From positions 1 to 64,000 of the forward strand of contig JAFISE010000077.1 of NCBI GenBank assembly GCA_022560025.1: 64,000 bases of DNA. The letters run 5' to 3'. How positions within the stretch are numbered: position 1 is the stretch's first letter; each line of letters begins with the position of its first letter. Of the stretch, positions 20,871 to 31,860 are shown in pieces. The notes beneath the pieces are model-generated. The model was not told the origin of the DNA. It did not search any database and worked only from the letters and a program-made list of their open reading frames with translations. The DNA is from Stagonosporopsis chrysanthemi. Taxonomy: Eukaryota; Ascomycota; Dothideomycetes; Pleosporales; Didymellaceae. The position numbers and the translations under genes are program-made.

Positions 20871-21299
20871 ATGCCTGCCGTCCATCTTGCACCTCGCCTC
20901 GAACTAGGTGGTTCCTCTGGAGGCATATCAGGAACTGCCATCGCTGTACTGGTCGTTGTGGGAATTATTCCAGTCATTGCACTCATCTGGGTCTGCATCT
21001 GGCTCTTATTCGGCTACAGCCGTGAACGCAACTGCTGCTGCGTACGCCGCAAGAGAGCGGCAACACCAGAGCCACTTGAGATCACCATGTCCAGCGACGC
21101 CACTCTGAACGAAAAGAACGACTACACTCTGCCCCAGAGGCCAGTTTCTGCCTGGAGGACGGACAGCGGATCTTCTACCGAGCAACCCAGGGACAGCAGA
21201 GGGACACTGAAGAAGCACCAGCCCAGGGAGAGCATCCAGAGCCAGTGGAGCAGCAGCAGCACCATCCCGGTCGTGCAGGAGCCAAAACAGATGGTATGA
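20871..21299 (+). CDS. Small single-pass membrane protein, uncharacterised
   Basis: Single exon, 142 residues, ATG 20871 in good context (acaccATGc). A Gly/Ser-rich start (LELGGSSGGISG) leads into one long hydrophobic helix (about residues 21-48, ending WLLFGY). A membrane-proximal basic and Cys-rich stretch follows (RERNCCCVRRKRAA), which could be palmitoylated and marks the cytosolic side. The remaining tail is polar and Ser-rich. No enzyme motif. Small proteins of this design (short outside, one helix, Cys cluster, disordered tail) are common in filamentous ascomycetes but mostly unstudied. The promoter-like A/T elements and leader support a real gene. Confidence 0.7.
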   Translation: MPAVHLAPRLELGGSSGGISGTAIAVLVVVGIIPVIALIWVCIWLLFGYSRERNCCCVRRKRAATPEPLEITMSSDATLNEKNDYTLPQRPVSAWRTDSGSSTEQPRDSRGTLKKHQPRESIQSQWSSSSTIPVVQEPKQMV

Positions 21300-22778
21300 G
21301 CGCCGCCTTCAATAATTGCAGATACGATGCGTTCGCAAAGCATCGTATTCGTTCTACATCACGACTTCGGGCGACCGTGCACCTCATTAGACATGATGGA
21401 CCGACGGCAACAATACCGAGCGTGCCGAATTCCGCGCACAGGTTGTGGCGTAGCAAACCAATTTCGGCCTCATCACATCGCGCTGGCAGCAAGGAGGTCC
21501 GAACAGAAACAATTGAAGACATGCACGTCCATCGTCGTCTAGGGCAAAAATGCTCCCTCAGCACTCGAAAATCTTGCAAGACAGCATTCTGCCATAGCAA
21601 AGGCTCTGCTTTCAGCTCATCCACCCTTTTCCGCCGACTCCGGCGGAGGCGCCAAGCGTCGAGGCCTTGGTATACGAGAACAGCTTTGGTGTTGAAGTTG
21701 GCCAGCGTGGATGCACCGCCCCGCATGGCGCAAGAATGCGTTCCTGGAGGTCTCGCCTCCGCTGCTTTGGGTTGCTGGGGTCAACTACCCTGCCTCGCTT
21801 CGCGTGCTTCGAACCGCCATGACCCTAACAAAGCTTGCCGTTTGCGGCCACGAAGAGAACTCAATCGCTGCCATGCTCTGGGCGCCGGCGATCTCGACTT
21901 TGGTGGAGACAGGAGGGAGAAAATAGGATAAGACCAACGAAAGCGTGACGCCACAGGTGCGACTTGTGCGCAGGCGTGAGGCGTCTGAGGTTTCAAGTGG
22001 CGCAGATCTGCCCGCGGAGGGCGAGAGAATGAATCACCAGTCGGCGCACCGCAGTAATTAATCCTACAAGGAATGAATCCTGTTTGACACTACATACTGC
22101 GTTCCACGTGTACGATCCGTATTGAAACTGTAGTTGCGTTCATGCCCACTGTGCCCGAATATTCATGTTGAACTTGGAGTCGCATTCATGCTCAGTGCCA
22201 GCCGCTCCAGTCGGCACCCGAGCGCCCAATCAGCGCGTCTGAATCCACCACACCAAGAGCACGGCGATGTGAGGCGCTACCGCACTGTCACCGCATCTGC
22301 GCATTTATAAACTGGTGGGGCACCGAGATGGCAGTGAAGAATCGAGGGGCACATCCGCGGCCAATTGCTGGTCACATGGACTATGTTGAGGAAAGTGACG
22401 CGCCGATACAATTTAGTAGGACATGTGCCCTCAACGCCGTCGCAAGTACCGTGAATCTCCATCTCTGACGACTGTACATACTGTTGCCACGGCTTTGCAC
22501 GCTCTCGTTTCCACCTCGCAACTCTGCGCTGCCCGCGGACGCCCGCTGATTCCAGGCAGCAACAAGACGGACAATAAAGGACCGCCGACTCGCCGTTAAA
22601 GCCTAAGGCCGAATCCTGCGCGCGGGCGCATTACAGCGATCGCCGCTCACTCGTCCGCAACGGCTACGTCAGCACCTACAAAAGTGTCGCAGCAGCGCCT
22701 TGGGGACGCGTCCTGAGGTGTTTGCTGTATCGGTCCGCCACCATTTCCCACACACTTCCGCTCTTCGCCCGGCTTCGC
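21300..22778. other. Intergenic region, 1.5 kb
   Basis: Contains the 3' end of the small membrane-protein gene and the promoter of the Cld1-like gene. Arg/Ser-rich open frames on both strands look like GC-composition artefacts. No repeat or RNA recognised. Confidence 0.5.
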
Positions 22779-24561
22779 ATGCTGCGGCTCTATTTCAGAA
22801 CAAGACCCGCCGCTCGAGGCGCTATTCACAAGACAGTTGGTTTCGGCGGCGCGACGTACATCAGCCTGAGCCTCTCTACGCCGATCAGGATCGGAGAGAA
22901 GAGCAGCAGCACCATGGCTGCGCAAGACGACGGTACCAGTGGAGAGTTTAGAGCGAAGGCGCAGCAGAGCCCGCTCGCGAGCCAGAGGGCTGAGAGCCAG
23001 GCTCCGGGGAGAATCGCAAAATGGTTTCCACTGAGCGCGAGCGAGGGTTTCTCGCAATGGGTGAGTCGCAATGCATGAGTCCCTTTGGGCTTTCAAAAGT
23101 CCTGACAAGTGACAGTGGGCTGGTCTCTCGCCCATGGCGACCGAACACCGCGTCATGTCCTTCATCCCATACCTGCAGAGCCCGCCTACACATACACAGA
23201 CCGGCTCAGCGCCAGCTTCGGTGTCTCCTTCCTCCACGGACCTCACAGCAGCGCCACCTCAGAATCCCGAGGACCACGTTACCACCAACTCGATCACAGA
23301 TCCCTACGGCCCGCGAAGATGGAATTCGCAGATGGTCGAGCTGAGCGGCAAAGGGCGTGCCCTTAATGAATTCAGTGTTGAGCGATTGGGCGAGGAGGTT
23401 GAAGAGAATCTCGTCATGCTGCACGGTTACGGTGCAGGACTGGGCTTCTTCTACCGCAACTTTGAGGGTCTGTCGCGCGCCGAGGGCTGGAAGGTATACG
23501 CACTTGATCTGCCCGGCATGGGTCGCAGCAGCCGGTCGGCCTTCAAGATCAACGCCAAAGACAAAGAAGGCAAGATTGCAGAGGCAGAGTCCTTCTTCGT
23601 CGACGCCCTCGAGGAGTGGCGCATCAAACGCGGCCTCGAGCGCTTTACTCTGCTCGGTCACAGTTTGGGTGGCTACCTCGCCGTCGCTTACGCTCTCAAG
23701 TATCCAGGCCACCTGAATAAGCTCATTCTTGCAAGCCCTGTCGGCATCCCCGAAGACCCGTATGCCGTAGACGAGGAGATGCCAGATCCAAAAGACTCTA
23801 CCATGGTCAATGAGTTCACTCAAGACGCCTCTGCGACGCGCGACGGTGTGCAACCATCCACAGCAGACAACAACAACTTCCTCAACCAAGCGAAAAAGAA
23901 CGCTGAGAAGCCCAACCAGCCACCACGCCGTCGCATGCCTGGCTGGCTTACTTACCTCTGGGAAGCCAACGTCCTCTCGCCATTTAGCTTTGTCCGCTGG
24001 AGTGGCCCGCTCGGGCCCCGTTTGGTCTCAGGCTGGACGAGCCGCCGCTTTTCACACCTGCCCGAGGAGGAAGCACAGGCGCTGCACGACTATAGCTACG
24101 CCCTCTTCCGGCAGCGGGGAAGCAGCGAGTACGCTCTAGGCTACCTGCTCGCCCCTGGCGCCTTTGCAAGGTCACCACTCATTCGCCGTATTCAGGGCGT
24201 GGGGAGACAGTGGATCGGGCCGCACGCCACACCTACAGTGGACAACGACACACCACCGCAGTCATCCGAACAGCCGCGCAGGGAAAACGGGTTCCCCATC
24301 ATCTTCATGTACGGCGAGAACGACTGGATGGACGTCGCAGGCGGGCATGCCGCGGAGCAGAAGATCAAGGAGGAGCGCGAGCGCGTACTGGCTGGAAAGA
24401 GCAGGGAGGAGCGAGAGAAGGATCACGCGGCGGCGAAGGTCGTGATTATCAAGAAGGCAGGACATCATGTGTATCTTGATGGATGGGAGCAGTTCAACAA
24501 CATCATGTTGGCGGAGATGAAGGAGACAAGGGCACATGACAAAGCTCTCCAGGATCAGTGA
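22779..24561 (+). CDS. CLD1: Cardiolipin-specific phospholipase, Cld1/ABHD5-like, mitochondrial
   Basis: Two exons (22779-23060 and 23116-24561, phase-0 intron with gtgagt donor) encode 575 residues. Yeast Cld1 removes an acyl chain from new cardiolipin in the inner mitochondrial membrane. The N-terminus MLRLYFRTRPAARG is Arg-rich, amphipathic and free of acidic residues, as expected for a mitochondrial presequence; this is why I chose ATG 22779. The lipase part shows MLHGYGAGLGFFYRN for the oxyanion hole, DLPGMGRSSR, the nucleophile elbow GHSLGGY with Ser277, the acid segment MYGENDWMDVAG and the HxxxxD motif HHVYLD near the end. The HxxxxD box is typical of the ABHD4/ABHD5/Cld1 group. A Ser/Asn/Pro-rich insertion sits before RRRMPGWLTYLWEAN. 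Substrate is inferred from family membership. Confidence 0.9.
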
Positions 24562-26003
24562 CGAGTGGCATGAGTAATGGAGCGCATGGCCGTGAAGATA
24601 CTATAGTTCCAGCATTATTGATTTTGTCTATAATAGCGAATACATTCTGACCTCGACATACACTTTACGTCCGTATGTAGTTTGTGCAGGACTGCAAGCT
24701 GCGCCAGTCCAGACAGTCATGCAGCAATTCGATGGGGAAACCCACGTGCGTTCGTGCACTCCTACGAAATCGCCCACCACATATCAAAGCAAGCACTCCA
24801 CCTCAGTTTACTGTAAAAAAAATAAAAAATAGGTTCCAATCCAGCATTCAAGTGCTTTAATATCGCGAGAAAAGGGTCTTGCGATGCAAAAGCTACAGTG
24901 TGGTGCTGTGGCGTGCAGTGCACGCGCTGGTGCAGCTGCAGTGCAAGCTACTGGTGCAAGCTGGGTGCACCGAACTAAGCTAGGGGTTCGTGCACCCCCA
25001 CGAAGGCACCCACCACACAATGAAGCATGCTTTGCATTTCGCTGTACAAGATATAAATTCACTTAGTACGCAAGTCCTCTGTTTCTGTCAGCGATCCCTT
25101 CTGCATTACAGTAGTTGCAGCGCGCGCACTACAGCGCAGGGGTGCATGGATTTGGTGCAGATGCAGTGCAAGCGCGGTGCATGAACCCCGTGCCGCACAA
25201 GTCAGACTTCACCACCTCCTCGCTGCACCGACCCTCTCCAAAGCACAAGCGAGCGCATTGTATGCGATTACGTGAAGACCATGCAATTTGTCTGATCTGC
25301 AAAGTTCGCATCAAGTTAAAGATGAATGCACGCTGGTGCAGTGCATCTGAACCTATAGCTTGCACTCACTCCTCTCTTGCACCTATTTGCACTGCGGGGC
25401 GGTTCGCTTGCACTCTTCTCGCAGTGCAAGTCTCTCACTTGCACCCTGTTGCACTGCCTTGCAGTCTACCTAAAAGAAGAGTACTGACTTGCAGTGCGTA
25501 AGCAATGCACCTGCACCCTATTTGCACCACTTTGCTGTCTCTTCTAAAGCGAGTTCACAAGCTTGAATCCTGTCTGCAGTGCACGAGTTTGCTTGCACCC
25601 TACCTGCACTTCGTTTGCACTGCGGGGCAGTTCATTTGCAGTGCAGTTGCACTTCTTGGCCGCCTGCCCGAAAGGGAAGTCGGTTCACTTGCACCATGAA
25701 CTCTTTCTACCCCATACACACCGATGCTGCCAACACTCTTACCATCTCGGAATCTCTACTTCAAATCCTTGTCGTTGTTAAACTCTCCTGGCCGTCTGAC
25801 TGCCCTTTTTGTGGGTTGTGCGTCTCGTAGTGCGCAATGCATCAGCACTGCACCAACGACAGCGTGCTCATCGACGGAAAACAGAAGAGGAACAAAAGAT
25901 CATGTATTCGTTTCCATGACCTAAAACTATGAACGTGGTATCATTATCGTCAACACAACTCTCCCTCCTTGTCCTCATACTTCTCACACATCTATCGCAC
26001 CCG
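24562..26003. other. Convergent intergenic region carrying a TGCA-rich repeat
   Basis: 1.4 kb between the stops of the Cld1-like gene (+) and Spo7 (-). Most of it is the repeat described separately. No protein-coding frame here is credible; the Cys/His/Ala-rich open frames follow from the repeated TGCA words. Confidence 0.7.
24706..25700. repeat. Degenerate repeat dense in TTGCAC / GTGCAA words
   Basis: Words built on TGCA are strongly over-represented. The left part (about 24900-25170) carries GTGCAA and GTGCAGTGCA words. The right part (about 25365-25700) carries roughly ten TTGCAC words in 330 bp on the same strand, giving an inverted arrangement. At least two longer copies can be aligned: ttcgtgcac...cacccaccac around 24750 and again near 24990, about 240 bp apart, and tttgcactgcggggc at about 25387 and 25614, about 227 bp apart. 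It lies between two convergent genes. Nature unknown: minisatellite-like array, foldback element or transposon remnant. Confidence 0.7.
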
Positions 26004-27476
26004 CTACGCACTCACTGCCTCCTTCCCGCTCCCACTCTCACGGCTCCCCTTCCTTCTAATCTGCGGCCGTGGCTTACTCTCGTTCTGCGCCTCATACCCG
26101 CCGTCCTCGATCTCACTCAAGCTCGACGCATTGCTAAGCATACTCGTCCGTGTGCCCGGTCGATTCCCACTCCCGCTGCTACCAGGCAGATGAGGCCGTG
26201 CAGGCTGCCGCGCAGACGCGGCGTTGCCCTGTGTGATGGTTTTCCCGCGCGGCGCAGATGTCGACCGTGTGCTACCGGCTGTGCTGGTGCTCCAGCGACG
26301 TTCGCGGCTCTCGAGCGGGCGCAGACGCTCGTCGTCGGGGCCGGGTGTGGAGCTGCGCGAGGAGGTGCGCGAGTGGCTGCCGTCGCGGCCGGCGAGGACG
26401 CTGGGGCGACGGCGCCGGTGGGAGTTGCTTGCGCTCAGGCTGTGTGATGGTGTGTGAGAATGAGAGTGTGTGTAGCCGCTCTTCTCGACGTCTGTTCGTC
26501 CTGAGAAGCCCCTCGCGCGCTTCCACCCCCGCCAGCCGGTCCACCACAAGATGCCGCCTTCTTCGCGGGCAATCTCGCGCTGGCGGGCGCGTACACGCTT
26601 TCTGAGTTCCTGGCGGCGTTCGTTCTCGCGCTCCCAGTACTCGGTGCGGTACATTTCCCAGTTCTGGCGGAAGTCGGGGGTGAAGGGCTTGGGCAGGAGG
26701 AGCAGCTTGATATAGTCACCGCCAGGCGCGATATCCTCCTCCGCATACTCTTTCCCATCCTCAACTATCCTGTGTCTTGGCCGGCCACCGTCAAGCGCAT
26801 GGGTCTTCTCCTGCACCACATTGATGAAGTGGTACGAGCTGCCGCCCTGCTCGCCGCCCCAGAGGCCGCCAGAGAAGGGCACAACGAAGCGGCCCCACTC
26901 GACCAGCTCGTGCCACCACGGCCCTCGAATGACGACAATCTTTGCGTTCATGCCGCGCAGCCCGCGATTCGCAATGCCTATCCACCGCCGCGGCCAGCGC
27001 ACGCCACGTTCCCACTGCCCCGTGGCCCAGAATAGCAGCGCGGTGACGACGCCTGTGATGAAGCCAACCTTCTGCAGCATGTCGAGCAGCCAGTACTGCG
27101 AGCCGCCGATCCCCTTGCCATCTTCGCGCGGCCGCAGCCACAGCAGGTAGAAGAAGAAGGCAATCCATACCGCGAGCAGCGTCAGCACGAACGTGTTCTG
27201 CCGCCGCCGCGCGCGGAGCGTGAGGTACTGGCTGCGCAGGCTGGCTTCGAGAATGAGAAGATTGAGGTAGATCTGCGGCGGCGAGCTGGGGAGGAGGGAT
27301 GTAGGGTCGCTGAGGGTGGGCGGGCGAGGTGTCTTGAGGCTGATGACATCGTGGGGGAGGGGGTGTTGGAGGGCCGCCGAGCGTGGTGGGGCGTTTGCGT
27401 ATGCGGAGGCCGCGACGTCGTCAACAGAGGTATTCGGCGCCGGCGCGCCCTTGACAATCTGGTCGAGCGTCGGCAT
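26004..27476 (-). CDS. SPO7: Spo7-like regulatory subunit of the Nem1-Spo7 phosphatase
   Basis: Single exon, 490 residues from ATG 27476. Spo7 binds and activates the phosphatase Nem1 at the nuclear envelope/ER; the pair dephosphorylates the lipin Pah1, shifting phosphatidate toward storage lipid and controlling nuclear shape. The family core is clear: IYLNLLILEASLRSQYLTLRARRR before a first membrane helix (about residues 91-113), a second helix (about 131-151, VGFITGVVTALLFW), then RFVVPFSGGLWGGEQGG and conserved LLLPKPFTPDFRQNWEMYR and YWERENERR. The C-terminal 150 residues are Ser/Arg-rich with SHSHTPSHS runs, likely disordered and phosphorylated; this tail is longer than in yeast Spo7 (259 residues) but common in filamentous fungi. 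Confidence 0.92.
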   Translation of the reverse strand: MPTLDQIVKGAPAPNTSVDDVAASAYANAPPRSAALQHPLPHDVISLKTPRPPTLSDPTSLLPSSPPQIYLNLLILEASLRSQYLTLRARRRQNTFVLTLLAVWIAFFFYLLWLRPREDGKGIGGSQYWLLDMLQKVGFITGVVTALLFWATGQWERGVRWPRRWIGIANRGLRGMNAKIVVIRGPWWHELVEWGRFVVPFSGGLWGGEQGGSSYHFINVVQEKTHALDGGRPRHRIVEDGKEYAEEDIAPGGDYIKLLLLPKPFTPDFRQNWEMYRTEYWERENERRQELRKRVRARQREIAREEGGILWWTGWRGWKRARGFSGRTDVEKSGYTHSHSHTPSHSLSASNSHRRRRPSVLAGRDGSHSRTSSRSSTPGPDDERLRPLESRERRWSTSTAGSTRSTSAPRGKTITQGNAASARQPARPHLPGSSGSGNRPGTRTSMLSNASSLSEIEDGGYEAQNESKPRPQIRRKGSRESGSGKEAVSA

Positions 27477-28188
27477 GGTGGCACGCTGCGCAGGTCGTGA
27501 TGCGATGTGATGTTATAGCCCAAGCCCTTTCTTGACATGTGAAAGCCGCAGCAAGTCGCACAGCAGCAGTGCGTGCCCGGGTTCCCTTTGCGCAGCGGTG
27601 CAATTATCGGCGTGCGTCTCTTTCTGCTGCGCCCACCAATGCACAACGGGTCGCGTGAGGGGCAGAGAGCGATGTGTGTGGCCGCCCGGACAGCCGTCCG
27701 GGGAGACGTGAGATGATGCGCGGTTCGGCACGCTCGCTTAGCGAGGCGGTGAAGGCTGAGCAGTGAGATCTGCTGGCACGTCAGGTCACCCCACAAAGTC
27801 TGCTCCTCGTGCATGCACTAAGGGCGAAGAGGCAGCTGCCGGGCTCACCGTCGGTCTTACGCTCGAGAGGCTTGCATTGGCTTGAATGCCTTGATGAGGG
27901 GTTCAAGCATCCGGTATGGCGTGTTGAATACCAAGTCAATTCTCACGTTCGATGGATTGGACTACATGGTAAGTGATGTCATGTCGTCGATGCAAACACA
28001 GACGTCGTATCACATGCAGGTGTGTATAGTCGATGGTCCCTTGCAGTAGCTTGATCTCAAGAGTCAAAAGAGCGGGGCAAGCACCTACCAAAGACGAACA
28101 CCATACGTGAGGAAAAGTACAGTCCTCGATCTTGCTGATCTGCAAAGAATTTTACGTTGACATTCATTCCACATCTACCTCACCCTAT
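27477..28188. other. Intergenic region between Spo7 and the M6 protease
   Basis: 712 bp with the Spo7 promoter and the protease 3' end. Open frames here are Arg/His-rich composition artefacts. No element recognised. Confidence 0.5.
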
Positions 28189-30276
28189 CTACGTCTGCAC
28201 CTTGCAGCTCTTCTGTGCCTTAACCTTCGGGTTGCTCTCACTCGTCACAGTCAACTTGACAGTCGCCTTATCGACAGCACCGTTCCCGCTCCTCACAGCG
28301 ACCTTGACCTCTGTGCTCTCGCCAAACTTCGCATACGCCAACGCGTTGGGGACGCCAACCTCCCATCCCTTACCCTCGACCTTTGCATCCAGCCTGAAGA
28401 TGTCGGATCCGAGGTATGCAGACAGATCTTGAGGGTGTGCCGACGTGGTGTTGGTTCCCGCCTTGCCCGTGTTATCGAGCTGGAACGTGCAGTACAGGCC
28501 CTCAGACGACGATTCGCCAGATACGATGCCCTGGCGAAGCTTGACATCGTGCTTGGCAGTTGATGTCTCATTGATAGACCGTACACCGACAGTATAGTGC
28601 AGAACACCAGATGAGTCGCGGTTGATGTTCAGCACGTAGAAGTGCAAACCGTTGGCCTCGTCAACGTGCTCGAATTCGCTACCTGAGTTGGTGCCAGCGT
28701 GGAAGAGCGCATCGGCAAGCTGGCGGTAGTCACCGATACTCCAGTATCTCGCTGTACCGTTGGGAAGGTAGAAGTCAACGACATGGGCGTCCTGTGGGTT
28801 GGCATCAATGACCCACTGGAAGGGCTGCGAGCGGTCGCTGTTCTTGGTCTTGCTGATCATGACACCTGAGTCCGGGCAGAACGAGTCGGCGCCCATGCGG
28901 TCAACGACTTCGACGTTGTAGTTGTTGTAACGTCCGCCATCGCAGAGGGCGTCGAGAGAGATGTTGCACGCTGGTGCCAGGTCGCCCTGCGAGCCAAAGG
29001 TTATGTTCAGACCCATGAGGCCCTTACCCGGATCAACAGAGCGAGCAGTAATCTCAGCAACCACAGGACCAGATGTGGCAAGGCCAGAGCGCGAGACCTG
29101 GAGAACAGGCGTGCTGTCGATTAGGCCGATCTGGTGCTTGTCACGCATGGTGTGAAGCGAGCCCATTGAAGCACCCTGAACAGGAGGAATCTGCCAGCGC
29201 GTGTGAGGGCCACCGGGGCCGTTGAACGAGCCACGGTCAAGCATGCTGAATGGTCCGGTGTATGCTCGGCGTGGAGGATTGCTGTAAGGATTGTTGTAGT
29301 TGTCGCCAATGCCGAGGAGATGGGAGAGCTCGTGAGCAAAGGTGGCCATACCACTCGATTCACCCTGGGTGGACGATCCTCCACCAGCGTTGGGCCAAAT
29401 GGTTGAGGCTGCAGCCCAAGAAGTCCATTCGACGTAGCGAGTGTTGGCATAGTTAGGAAGGGAGCTGTTTGCCGGGGGGCCAAACTCTTCAGGAATGTCC
29501 TCCTTGGTCAGGAACTTCATCTCTCCAAACTCTTGCCATGTGGAAGACTCGTCCTGTCCAGCAGACAAGATGAATGCCAATTCATATGCATCGGCGGTCT
29601 CGTTACCGATATCCCTGCGCCATGCGCCTAGAGCGTCGGTTCTGAGGTCGACCGAGCATGGTGGACCTTCAGGGCAGGCATCTTCATTGAAACCGCCGTC
29701 TTCATCGTCCACTCCATATTGGTAGCTCTTGGCAGGCATACGGTACGGCCCGAAAACAGTCAGGTCCACACCGTACTTGCCGAAGGAGTCGCCCATCCAG
29801 TACTCGTGGAGAGTGTGTCCCTCATTGAGATCGTTTGGTACGTTCAGCAGGTCATGGTAGAATTTGGGTACATCTTCGCGCTTGAGGCCAGCAGCGAGCG
29901 GCTGGGGATTGCCGAAGATGTCAGAGTTGGCTGCCAAAGTGACAACGAACGGGGAGTCTGGTAGGACGCATTAGCTACTTAGACGGCGAGGCGGGTTTGG
30001 TTTCCACGCACCAGGATAGTCGACAGTGACCATGGCGATGTTGAAGTTGCGGTCTCTACCCTTACGGGCAGGGTCGCTCCAGGACGTGCTCGGAGGTGCG
30101 ACAAAGTCGTCCCATGTCATGTTGTCTGGGTTGACCCAATTCTGAGGGTCAATTGGTGAGAAGGGAGTCGTCGGTGCTCTGGACTTCAGCATATGCGCAG
30201 GAAACGCTGATGCCGTGTCAAGCATTGCCGCTGCTAGAACGACCATTGAGGCCGTTGAACGGCTTCGAGGCGCCAT
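28189..30276 (-). CDS. Secreted M6-type metalloprotease (immune inhibitor A-like)
   Basis: Two exons (30012-30276 and 28189-29957) give 677 residues. A signal peptide (MAPRSRSTASMVVLAAAMLDTASAF region, cleavage after about residue 25) is followed by a propeptide-like region. Then come NFNIAMVTVDYP, the zinc site HELSHLLGIGD starting at His297 (HExxHxxGxxD, as in peptidase family M6), the Met-turn region FSMLDRGSFNGPGGPH, and a long beta-rich C-terminal part with Cys pairs and several N-glycosylation sequons (NITF, NISL, NGT, NETS, NTT). M6 enzymes are best known from bacteria, where they cut host and environmental proteins. Here it should act outside the cell, in nutrition or host interaction. 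The intron donor is gtgcgt. Active-site residues are intact. Confidence 0.9.
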
Positions 30277-30894
30277 TGCTACAACTATCCGAGATACACT
30301 TCGAACACTGGACTTGAACTTCGAAGAAATTCAAGTTGGGCGGAAATTAAAGGGGCAGGGGCGACATTTAAAAGGAAGAAATTCACATTGTACGTGTATA
30401 CCCTGTTCCGCACTACGAGCTCCTCACTTTACCCATGCTACGTAACGATGGCAAACATCTTGCCTAAGAGATGGAGAAACGCTTATACAGATGCCTGTTG
30501 CGGTATAGCGCAATGCTTGAATGGATGCCGCATTGCTTGGCTTATCGTGCCACCTGCTTGTTCCAGCAAGATGTTCGGGTCAGTGCCGACAACGGTCAGC
30601 TTGGCACCTCGGATATGATGGGGACGACGATAGAGCGATCCCGCTGATAGAGCCGAAGGTGGCTGGGTGCAGTGACCTTGAAAAGCTGCGCCGCGGGGAG
30701 AAGCTTTTGGCGTTGCGAAGCGGGCTTGATCTTCCTGCAGGCGACCTGGCGACAAACATGATGTGTACTCTGATGTTGCGAAGTGTGATACAGCTAAGAT
30801 TAACATCAATGTTTCGGCGCGATACGTCACGCACGTGCGGGGGAGGTAGCGGTGAATGCTAACTACCAGCAGGTACAACTGCAACTTCGATGAT
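30277..30894. other. Intergenic region upstream of the M6 protease
   Basis: 618 bp with the protease promoter and the 3' end of the HSL-type hydrolase. No distinct element seen. Confidence 0.5.
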
Positions 30895-31860
30895 TCATGG
30901 AAGCCAGGTGTGTTCAAGCCAGGATAACTGCTCTGCAAGCCATGGCTCTTCTTCCTCATCCATCTCTATCTCGAAACCGTGCTCTTCTCCTGCTCGCACG
31001 ATCAAGCGTATATTCTCTCGGACAGCCAACCCATGCACTTCCTCTACCCGCTGTACAAAATCCTCACAGTCCTCTAACTTCACAGCCTTATCAGCATCTC
31101 CATGCAGGATCAGAGTCGGTGGAAAAGAGGCCTGCTCGCCCAGCCTCTCAACAGGATGCAACCGCTTCTCCGTGCCAAACGCCAGATCCCAGCGGTGCTG
31201 GTTCGCCGAAAAGGCATCAGCGAGCTCTTCTCTGGTAAGATGTCTATCACTGTAGACGACTTGTCCTCCAGGCACCAGTGCGAGATGCTTGTCAATGACC
31301 TCCTCATCAACCGCTGGCCTGCCCCACTCTCTTAACAATTCCTTACTCTTACACCATTTCTTCACCATCGGGTAGAGCAAAAACAGTGCCTTGATCCGAC
31401 TCTCTGGTAGCTCGAACACAGAGTGCAGTGCACACCAACACCCCGAGCTATCGCCGCTGAGCAACAGTCTGTCAGTGTCGACTTCAATATCAGGCGCTAC
31501 GCTCTGCATAAAGTCCGCGAAATGCCGGTCAACCCATGTCCAGAAGTCCTTGACATCGTCAATTATATCAGCGCCTGTGCTCTCGGGTACGAAGCGGTAG
31601 TTAGGGAGCACTATGATGGACGATGTGCGATGCGTGAAGGAAACAAGGTAGTTGGAGAACCAGTCTTGGAGTAGTGCATCACCGCTTATCAGACCGCCGC
31701 CGTGGAACTTGACGTGTAGAGGGTGTTTGCCGGGTTTGATGTCTTTCGGTATCAAGATGCCCACGGAGATGTCTGAGCTGCCGACGCGCTTGTAGGATGT
31801 TTGGTGGATGTCGAAGCTGTTAAAGCGGGTTACTGCCGTAGTTCGGATGGTAGGTACCAT
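30895..31860 (-). CDS. Alpha/beta hydrolase, hormone-sensitive lipase (HSL) family
   Basis: Single exon, 321 residues from ATG 31860. It shows the HSL-family signature: HVKFHGGGLISGD with the HGGG oxyanion motif, the nucleophile elbow SGDSSGCWCAL, the acid in LILHGDADKAV and the catalytic His in GEEHGFEIE. These give a complete Ser-Asp-His triad. There is no signal peptide, so it is probably a cytosolic esterase or lactonase. HSL-family members in fungi range from carboxylesterases to enzymes of secondary metabolism; nothing nearby points to a substrate. A longer start at 31875 would use TTG. The next gene upstream is about 740 bp away. Confidence 0.88.
   Translation of the reverse strand: MVPTIRTTAVTRFNSFDIHQTSYKRVGSSDISVGILIPKDIKPGKHPLHVKFHGGGLISGDALLQDWFSNYLVSFTHRTSSIIVLPNYRFVPESTGADIIDDVKDFWTWVDRHFADFMQSVAPDIEVDTDRLLLSGDSSGCWCALHSVFELPESRIKALFLLYPMVKKWCKSKELLREWGRPAVDEEVIDKHLALVPGGQVVYSDRHLTREELADAFSANQHRWDLAFGTEKRLHPVERLGEQASFPPTLILHGDADKAVKLEDCEDFVQRVEEVHGLAVRENIRLIVRAGEEHGFEIEMDEEEEPWLAEQLSWLEHTWLP

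Noticed and set aside
24808..25924. Cys/His/Ala-rich open frames in the TGCA repeat as small secreted proteins
   Set aside because: They arise from repeated TGCAC/GTGCA words in all frames and have no signal peptide.
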